Source of the DNA: Adiantum capillus-veneris
Taxonomy: Eukaryota; Streptophyta; Polypodiopsida; Polypodiales; Pteridaceae
Assembly: GCA_014529385.2 (NCBI GenBank)
Contig: CM043953.1
Location: 66,501,872-66,565,871 of the forward strand
DNA length: 64,000 bases
Reading direction: 5' to 3'
Shown one piece after another: positions 55,864 to 64,000 of this stretch. The translations under genes were made by a program, and so were the position numbers. Position 1 is the first letter of the stretch. Each line of letters starts with the position of its first letter. The notes under the pieces are model-generated. The model saw nothing but the letters and a program-made list of their open reading frames with translations, had not been told where the DNA came from and searched no databases.

Positions 55864-56219
55864 ATGCATGTATGTGTATAAGATTACAACACATGTTTGA
55901 TCCAAAATAACTTTTTATAAGATAGAGTATGTGTATGTGTTGTCCTCCCTCTTGTCCTCCCCTTCTTAATTCTTCAACAAATTTAACTCTATTATTCTAT
56001 TACATGCACAAAATAGAATACAAGTTCTACACAAAATAGAATAAAACTCCTTTGCATATAATAAGACTCATACAAGTCTTTAATCAATTCAAAAAGCTAC
56101 ACCCGAAAAATAATCATCAAGCGTGGTCCTATAAGCCAATAAACATTATAAAAACCACCACTATAAGGGTCAACCAAGGGCACAGTGATCCACCAATGCT
56201 TGATGTCAATACGCTAATT

Positions 56220-56545
56220 GTTTTTGCATCCTCTAGGACATAGATCTTCCCACACACAAAGGCATTACTATCGACTCAAGGAACACTTTGTTTGGAAAAT
56301 GTCCCTTCAAGATTAAATGGGGAAGCTTTGAAAATTCATGCTTTAGATGTGGGAAATTTGGACACATGCAATCTAAATTCCGCAAACCTAATTTGCAACC
56401 TCCCCCTTCAATTGTTTCGCGGTTGACATCTCCCATAAAAAGGAGGTGTCTACCTCAAGATTATTTCCTACTGTGGTTGTTGCCTCACCTGCCAATTTTC
56501 CTGTGGACAAAGGTAAAGAAAAAACTTCAACCTCTAGCACACTCC
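56220..56545 (+). pseudogene. LINE ORF1 zinc-knuckle fragment
   Basis: FENSCFRCGKFGHMQSKFRK near 56330-56385 is the CCHC of plant LINE ORF1 proteins ('FCFxCGxxGHxxxxC'), with the last Cys replaced by Phe. Upstream IKWGSFEN fits 'YExLPxFC'. It is followed by a Pro/Ser-rich stretch and then the ORF2-like region. Confidence 0.6.
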
Positions 56546-56779
56546 TAGAAAAGGGCAGCTTGTGCTTTTGAATGAGTCCAAAATTAAAGAAAAGGATGTG
56601 GATTTGGGTGATCCCTCTCCTTGGGTGACCCCTAAAAATACCATAAAAGTCCATTTGTTGTAACCTTCCAAGTTATTTTGCAAGATCATAGTCAGGATGA
56701 TTTTGCCAGACAAAGCTCCTATTTTGCCAGATATTGGATAGGGTATGCTTGTCTGACTGGTTACTTGAAGTTTTGATGA

Positions 56780-58830
56780 TGGTGTGGCATGAAATGTAGC
56801 CAGCTCTTGTGCATAATGATCAAAGAGGCCTTTGGATGGTTGTGCAATGTATGATAAATGAGCAGGCCGATGATCCTCTGGACAATGGGCTACATTGCAA
56901 CATGATATATCTTCCTATGGGCTTCCTATTCATGGACATCTATTCCTTCCTTTGTGGTGAATTCAACAATGCGTTGTCTATGTCTAATAACACCATAGGA
57001 CACACATGTTGGCTGCAAAAATCCGCGGGCTTGGGATCGTCTTATTGTGTGTATGCGGATGAGTGATTTGTAGAGTGTCTTGCATCTAGATGTGTTGGGA
57101 TACACTTTTCAGCATAATGCTCAATCCTCGGGGGGGTTCACCGTTCAGTACCCCCTATATAATGTGTGTTCATGAGTATTAAAAAATTTCCTTTTTTAAC
57201 ATGTCTGAATGAATAAAATGACCCCTTATTTTATGAATTCATCCAAAATTGTTTCGAACTCATTTTCTACATTAACATGATTACATAGCACCCCTCGAGG
57301 CTCAATCCTTGTATAGTGCACGATTAGATCGGTGGTATGTTCTCAACATGAAGCAATATGATGAATTTGTATGTGAGATGTGGATTGATCATACCTTGAT
57401 GCTATCAGATAATGACCATATTCTATCACCCATGCACTTTGGGCAATGCTTAAAAGATCGACCTCTCTCTTGAAAGTGTTTATTACATATCAATAATGCT
57501 TATCTCACACATCATACATTTTGCGATATGATTCATGATGTTATTCCGCTACTGCTTGAACAAATGCATCTTGATATTGATATTGCATGGTATCATTTTG
57601 GCATGCGCGTACAATATATAATTCAAGATTATGGTCAACACTTAATGCAATGTTTACGTGAGGATGCAAAATATGTGTGTCAAAAGCTCCAATATATGGT
57701 TGACACATGACCACTGTCTGAATGTGAATTGATAGAGTTATGCAAGGCCCCTATGTCTTTGTAGCATACTGATAATAATCAACTAGTTAAATGGAAAACT
57801 TGGGCTTGTCAGCGAGCATTTGTGGACAAAGGGTGTGCTTCGAAAAAAAAAAAGCACATGCATCATTCTCAAGCCTCCCAAGCCATCAAACGAGCTATGC
57901 TAACTACGGGCTCGTGAACAACCTCAAAACATGAGCTTCTTAATGCCTGCATGGTTTTGTACTTTAAGCATATATTTGTTGCTTCTTCTCTAGTTTCAAC
58001 TAAATCTCATTATGCCCAACAAGATCTCTTGTCTTTGGGTGCATCCAATCCTCTCCCCTCACGATGCACAAAAAATCAATAAAACATTGAAGCTGAATTG
58101 CATTTGGCCTTACTTTCTCTTGGTCGTTGGAGGTCTTGGGAATTGCTATACACGTTGAATGCAACATGATAGAAGCAGAATGGAGAATGTCATGTTTGGA
58201 AATGAATATGAAACATACACCTAGCAAGATGTACTTGTCATGCAAGTTGACATTGAAAAGGCCTTTGATATTGTGTACAGTGGGAATTCATTGTGGATAC
58301 AGTGTGGTGTCTTGGATTTGATCCAAAGTTAGCCAATATTGCACACCTCTTATATTCTCACATCACTTCCTCAAGGATTTTTTATGGTGAGTTGACTAAG
58401 TCTTGGCCTGTTCCATGCTCCATGAGGCAAGGTTAGTCAATGTTGTACACTTCTTATATGCTAATAGCACTTCCTCAGGTATTCTTGATGGTGAGTTGAT
58501 TGAGTCTTAGCCCCTTGGATGCTTTGTGAGGCAAAGTTAGTCAATATTCTACACTGGTCGTATGCTCATTTTGCTTCCTTGGGGATTCTTGGCCTCTTGG
58601 ATGCTCCATGTAAATATGAAGCAAGGTTGCTCTCTTAGTGCATTGTTGTTTTCCATTTCCACAAACCCTTTTCTTTTGCATCTAGATCATTTGGCTTCCT
58701 CCGGTTGCCTTCATGGGCTATGGCTACCATCAAGACCGGAAATTATTGGGTAGGCGTATGCGGATGACTTGATATTCATGCCTCGTAATCACCTGGATGA
58801 GACCTATTAAATTATCATCTTTGTTGTGCT
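56780..58830 (+). pseudogene. LINE ORF2, decayed (endonuclease to RT)
   Basis: Endonuclease remnants: SFLCGEFNNALSMSNNTIG (about 56945-57000, for 'xxxGDFNxVxxxxDK') and LDRWYVLNMKQYDEFV then LMLSDNDHILSP (about 57325-57430, for 'RLDRxxxS...LSDHxPI'). A linker to about 58080 follows. RT: VDIEKAFDIV (about 58240-58270, first Asp block), MKQGCSLSALLFSIS (about 58615-58660) and AYADDLIFM (about 58755-58785, the YADD catalytic motif). Stops and frame changes are frequent, and a 105-bp segment of RT is tandemly repeated three times at 58329-58640. L1-type by domain order. Confidence 0.7.
58329..58640 (+). repeat. Three tandem copies of a 105-bp LINE RT segment
   Basis: Units begin AGTTAGCCAATATTGC (about 58329), GGTTAGTCAATGTTG (about 58432) and AGTTAGTCAATATTC (about 58536). 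Each ends in a 'MRQG'-like ATGAGGCAAGG or its degenerate form. A normal LINE RT has one such motif. Confidence 0.85.
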
Positions 58831-60960
58831 ACTTAGTGCTCTATATGAGAGCAGTGAAGGGGTTAGCCAAGTGCAAAAGCTCGGACAAGTAGGAGGCCAT
58901 GGAGATGGCATCTCCTTTGAGGCCAAAATCCAAGGCAATGCTAGGGCCAAAGGCAAGGTTTCCTATCAGGCCACTGTTAGCCATCTTGAGCATGAGCTCA
59001 GAGAATTGAGCAACCAGGAGTCTACAATAGACACTCTAATGCTATCCACATGGGAAAGCCTACGAAGGTGCCCTCGAAGCTAGCTCCATGCAATAAGTTG
59101 CAATCATTTTTTGTGTGAGTGGGTTGTTGTTGGTGATGTTGGCCTCATGATGCTCCACATTGATGGGGACACCATGGATGGTCTCCAGCTGAGGGTTGAG
59201 CGAGTGTGGGATAGGGCTCTACATGCATAAATTTCATCACTCCACTGGATGAGCAAGCTGGCTTCTAAGAACCAGTTTAGCATGAGGTTGTTGGGCACAG
59301 TAATGGTGCCATGCAAGCGGAAATAGGGGATGATATTAGCGTTCACATGCTTAGTTAAGGCTTGAAGGACTTCCCATCTGATTTCGGATAGGCCAAGCAC
59401 GTGGAGGCAAACACTCATGGTAGCATGGATGGTGGGTAGAGGTTGCGTGTTAGAGGTCTCGAGACTGAATATGACGCCCGTGAGGTGGCACAAAAATTGG
59501 ACTTTTAAGTCCTCCACTTTGAGCGTCCGCTAATCAAAGCAAGCATGTTGAGGGAGCAGCAGGTGCACTGCTCCTTCATGGTGCTTCTTGCAAGCACCTT
59601 GGAGCCTATCATAGTTTTGGTAATGATGAGTGTAAAACCTATCAAGCACCAACGCAAGAAATGTACAACTAGGAGTGATGCCGAGAACTTGACAGTCGAG
59701 CTCATCGATTCTCTCCAAGTACTTGACCATGTAAGATCCTAAACATCCCTACTCTCTAGAGCAACTTAACGTCATTGTTGCCATGTCTTGGCTGTATTCA
59801 CGTGAACGGTACATCATTGTAGCATGACCTCGTTGCTTGTCTTTTTCATAAGGGTTCAACTATTGAGGTGCCTCCCCCCTCGATTCAAGGTGGATATCAA
59901 ATTTTCTCTAGGATCACATGTGCTAGAGGAGAGGATTGCAACAACATTGGAAAATCCAAATCTTCTTAAACTTATGCTTGGCTCTAGCCCATTGGAACTC
60001 CTTGGTGCTCTCGGGGATGAGCAACACGGGGACTAATCCTTTAGGGTACTCCTTGGGAGCACTCACCATAAAGCTCCTTGGTGCTCTCAAGAAGCACGTC
60101 GAGGGAGCAACACGCAAGCTGCTCCTTCATGGTGCTCTTTGCAAGCACCTTGGTGCTTCTTGGGAGCACGCCAAGGGAGCAATATGACCACTACCACATT
60201 ACATCATGCAAATGCATGAAAGAAGGCATGTCTTATCACACAAAGAGAAAGTCCAAGGTGTTTTATAAATCCGTCTTCCTCTCAATCATCCTGCTCAAAT
60301 ACGTGGCAGGGGCTACGACTATCCAAGTGGAACAAGGCTCACATCTCCTACTACTCAAGGTTTGATTGCTCATTGTTGGGCTCCATCGAGGTTGACCACT
60401 CCAAGTACTAGGCTAGCAACTTCCCTTTCCATGCCCGCTTCCTCGTCGCCGACTACCTCTGCAACCCTATTGCCCCTAACATGATGGGAAACTCCCCCTA
60501 TAGTTGCATTGAGCGACTCCCCCTCGGGTCTCGATACAAGATTCTAGATCCATGAATTTCATAGTTGTGGTATTACCTCACATCAACCAAGATCCCTGAT
60601 GCTATTAGCTACTTAGATTTCAATATCTCAGGTGAACTCTTTTAGTGGTCTTCTAGAAGACCCATTTTCATCCTCCTATGTGATGATAATCCCAAAAGGC
60701 CCTTGCTACCTATTGAAGTTGATTCATACTAGAGGGATTAGATTCCTCATCCAAAGAGCTTCTTTTCATCATTGGAAGATATTGATGTGTCCTTTGCTAT
60801 TGATAGAGTAAGAAACTTAATAGGTGCAATTCTGAAAATTGAGAAGGGGGGCCCTAGAAAGATAAAAATGTTGGTTGTTCAACAAACTGGTGCTAAGATC
60901 TTTGCTTAGAGATGAAGCTATAGTAACAAGATGTAATGATGATGAAGCTCTTAGTGTACT
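58831..60960. other. Unassigned sequence
   Basis: A minus-strand frame of 137 residues (59104-59517) continues upstream in nearby frames to 59730 (MVKYLERIDELDCQVLGI). A plus-strand reading near 60340-60840 looks protein-like but has stops. Neither resembles a family I know. A 60-bp segment around GGTGCT(T/C)TTTGCAAGCACC is found in two versions (59549-59605 and 60095-60150). Confidence 0.3.
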
Positions 60961-61004
60961 GGAGATGAAACTCTCACAAGATTTGGCTTTAGCTAGCAAT
61001 ACAC

Positions 61005-61151
<147 letters not shown>

Positions 61152-61330
61152 CATACAAACACACACCTTGAATATCTTCTCATGATCCTCGGATGAATGC
61201 CACAACTTGCATGGATTGTTTAATCTATAAGAAGTTGTTCATCTCGCCATGCCTCTTAGTTGAGTGTGGGCATGCATGTCCTTGCCCATCTATAGGATAT
61301 ATCACAATCCTTTACCATTAACAAGTAGTC

Positions 61331-61734
61331 CTAAAGTTGAGGAATCTTTTTTCGAAGACTGCTTTCTTGCTCCCATTTTGAACTGTCTTCAACACAATCA
61401 TTCCACTTGAATAAACACTCTTTATAAATTGTATTTCTAGTTCTTTTCTCTCTAGTGTCAAGTATTTTCTCTAGCTCACGTGGAAGAGATTGAGTATCTA
61501 TGATGTCCACTATGTGATAATCTTGAATAAGATTATTAGATTGACCCAACTTCTTTTTGAGTCTGCTAATGTGGAATGATGGATGTATGCCACTTGTATC
61601 TGATAATAGAGTTTGTAATCCATATCTCCAACTCTCCTTAGTACTATGAAAGGCCCACAATACCTTGGTGATAATTTTGGACATGGTACTATCTTCATGG
61701 TGATAGCCGTTTTTTGGCTATCCATAATTGCCAT
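61331..61734 (-). pseudogene. Chromovirus integrase C-terminus with chromodomain
   Basis: The minus-strand frame from about 61734 reads KLSPRYCGPFIVLRRVGDMD (GPF module). After a frame change it reads HPSFHISRLKKKLG ('HPVFHVSxLKK'), then ILDTREKRTRNTIYKECLFK followed by WNDCVEDSSKWEQE ('ILxxRxxxxxxxxxxxxLVxWxxxxxxxxTWE'), a chromodomain. Chromodomains of this type direct integration toward modified histones. Only the 3' end of pol is here, and a frameshift splits it. Confidence 0.82.
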
Positions 61735-61806
61735 AGTAAGTTACTCCACCCTACCAAATTCACCCAAACGCTATGGCTATCCCTACCATTTCACTGTACA
61801 TAGGCG

Positions 61807-64000
61807 TGTGTGAGTTAGGGGGCTTTTCCCATATCTTCTTAAAAACCCTCAGCTAGCTAGTCAGTGGGCTAGTTGAGCCAAAGAAATAAAAAAAATAAAA
61901 AAATAAAAGTATATTATGGCCTCTTTGTGTGTAAATATTTCATTGTATATACGGCCTAAATATAGGGATTTTTTATAATTATTTTGGTATTTTATTTAAA
62001 TATTTCTACTTAGGTGTGTGTTTTATTAAACCTATGTACACCTTCTTTCATCCTCTTACACCATAATTATATTTTTTGCCAATATGTACATACTCTAACC
62101 TCATATTTTTCCTTTATACAAATCACTCCCACATTTTCACCCTCACCATAGTGAAAACAAAAAATTGATTTCTACTCATTGGTTACGTTTATTATATTAT
62201 TTACTTGCATACCTTTTTCTCTTTCACCCAAAATAATTCAAGGAGGGACCATATCATATGATTCCAATATCTTTCCATATCCATAACTCCTCCATATTTT
62301 TATTATTATTTTTACTCATTATTCTAACACCATGTGCTCATTGAGCTAAAGTCCATGAATAGTCCATACACTAGTCCCACCATGTATATATTTCTTTATT
62401 CACCAATAATCCTCCTCCATGCATGGGTCAAGCGCAACTTGGATGCTTTGTATTATAATATGACAAAGGAGGGGCTCACTCTTGGATGCATTGTACAAAT
62501 TCAACAAAGGAGGGGGCCACTAAAAGACTTTTGCAGGCATAAAAACAGGCTTTTTGGTGAGAATTTTGGCACCTATCTCCACTCCGAATTTGGAGCGGTG
62601 GTCAAACGAGAAAATGTAGCCCACGCTCTGAATAATCACCTCAAAATTTTTCATGATTTTTGGAGCTACCAGCGGTGAGCTATGATTTTTTGAGTGGACC
62701 CCAGTCTGCCCACTTTTCTCACAAGTAGCCCTTAGTCTTCTCTCACCCTTCCACACACCTACTCACTCTTACACATCCCTCACTCTCCTTCCCTCACTCA
62801 AACCTGCAATTTCCATGGCTTCTCCCACCCTCTTCACCATTACCCTTCTCTTTCATCCCTATAGTTCTTTTATGAACCTCTACATAAATACACCCTCTCC
62901 ATGTCTCTCTCTATTGCTTCTATGTTACAATTTCATTTACCTCTCCTAAAAATATCTAAAATTCAGCATCTTAACCATGATAACTTCTGCAAATTGAGGA
63001 TTTTTCATCAACAAATCCTCTTTTCATCGTGGTGGTCAACCGTGGCGGCGGCGTAAAGAAGCGAAGAAGAAGAAGAAGACCAGCGGTCATTTTTTCCACA
63101 ATCTACACAAGGGTGAGTTCAAGCTTCTTCAAAGCTTCACCATCTCAATGATTCTCTTTTAATTCACCCCTCTTCCTTCATCAAATCAACTCATCCTACC
63201 CATTGTAAATGTATCACTAACAATTCTAGTGATTATTACCACTAACAACTAACTTCTCTTGTAAAAATGCACCCACACTATCAACATATGGAGTAGGCAA
63301 CCGCACAAGTAAAACAAATTCACTCACTCCCATGGAAGTTTCTCTCCTTTCACCACATCAATAATTCTCTTACTTGAGCCCACATCCATGTGACTCAAGA
63401 GAAAAGAGAGACCCCATTCTCATTTGAAATTCATAAAAATTCATAATCCTTGATCTTTCCTAATAAAATTGATTAGGCTTAATCCTAATCAAGGCTTCTA
63501 AAACCTATAAATAGAACCCATTCCTCCTTGTAAAAGACATCACTATACCATTGCACACTAGATTGAGCGTACTACACGCCAGTTCTATCTTGGTTGTAAA
63601 GAGAGAGTAAGCTTTTTATACACCATCACCTTGGTGCATAGAAAAGCTTGAGCTAGTTTGAGTGAGTGCGAGTAGAAGATATTATTCCTACCATTGTTGT
63701 ATCTACCCCAATATCAATGAATTGGTAGTTTTGGGTGCAATTCATGTCCAAAGGCTCACGCTTCTCCTCCAATTTGGCTTGGCAAACTCATTCAGCTTCA
63801 TAAGGTGACTTGTTTCATTGAAGGTTGTTGTTTTGTTGCTTGTGATTCATTGGCTATTGTTTGGCTACCATTGTAAGAGGGTGGATGGTGAGAGGGCTCC
63901 CATAACCCTAAGACAATGTGCTAGTGATGCTATAACCAAATCTTGTCACTTGATTCTGCAAGCTCTAAGTTCCTTTTTGTGCAAAATATAAAGTTGAAGC
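61807..64000 (+). mobile_element. Large LTR, cut by the window end
   Basis: Begins near TGTGAGTTAGGGGGCTTTTCC, comparable with TGAGGGAAGCTTTTCC of the solo LTR at 30202. It shares further blocks: AAAAGACTTTTGCAG..., GAGTGGACCCCAGT (30842 and 62695) and an adenine/thymine-rich stretch. TATA-like CTATAAATAG at 63505-63514 is followed by the probable transcribed part. It ends beyond the window, so the type of element is unknown. Confidence 0.5.

Overview
This window is eukaryotic nuclear DNA from a land plant: a repeat-dominated, gene-poor stretch in which almost every recognisable coding segment comes from a transposable element (Ty3/gypsy and Ty1/copia LTR retrotransposons, LINEs, a hAT DNA transposon). 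The one plausible ordinary plant gene is a short SAUR-type auxin-responsive gene at 22785-23093. Pieces of pentatricopeptide-repeat (PPR) genes inside and beside retroelements, and an integrase and RNase H style that I associate with lineages outside the flowering plants, suggest a fern or lycophyte. That placement is inference.

Layout. 1-16640 is a nest of Ty3/gypsy elements. A minus-strand element (gag-protease at 1-2356, its LTR at 13185-14466) has been split by a nearly complete 10.8 kb plus-strand relative (LTR 2357-4566, gag-pol 4621-10483, LTR 10977-13178) that landed in its primer-binding region. The LTRs of the plus-strand element carry a PPR-derived segment. A second minus-strand gag fragment and LTR copy (14467-16640) follow, and all the minus-family LTRs are loaded with long (AG)n tracts. 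16643-21160 is a 3'-truncated minus-strand copia element (192-bp LTR, tRNA-Met-type primer site, one 970-residue open gag-pol frame ending inside RT) fused to a PPR fragment. It interrupts a partial LTR of the plus-strand gypsy family (21161-21599).

22580-23093 holds the SAUR gene. From its stop codon on, a unit of about 3.1 kb (LINE 3' end plus gypsy leader and gag start) is tandemly duplicated (23084-32657 and 32658-about 37050). Copy 1 was later hit by a 4.5 kb hAT-like transposon (23717-28247) and by a 1.9 kb solo LTR (30202-32140). The hAT-like element is the most unusual item: it holds a truncated hAT transposase and a convergent gene, now broken, for a coiled-coil/RING-type protein. 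Each gene has its own TATA-like promoter near a terminus and its own tandem-repeat leader.

36471-49192 contains decayed gypsy pieces (gag, integrase fragments, candidate LTRs) in unrecognised AT-rich sequence. 49205-54519 is a minus-strand gypsy gag-protease-RT remnant cut off in RT. 56220-58830 is a decayed plus-strand LINE, 61331-61734 the chromodomain end of a chromovirus integrase, and 61807-64000 the start of a large LTR.

Nothing here forms an operon or host pathway. The working relationships are those inside each element (gag-protease-RT-integrase, transposase plus accessory gene) and the order of nested insertions. All coordinates come from reading by eye. Boundaries marked 'about' could shift by tens of bases.
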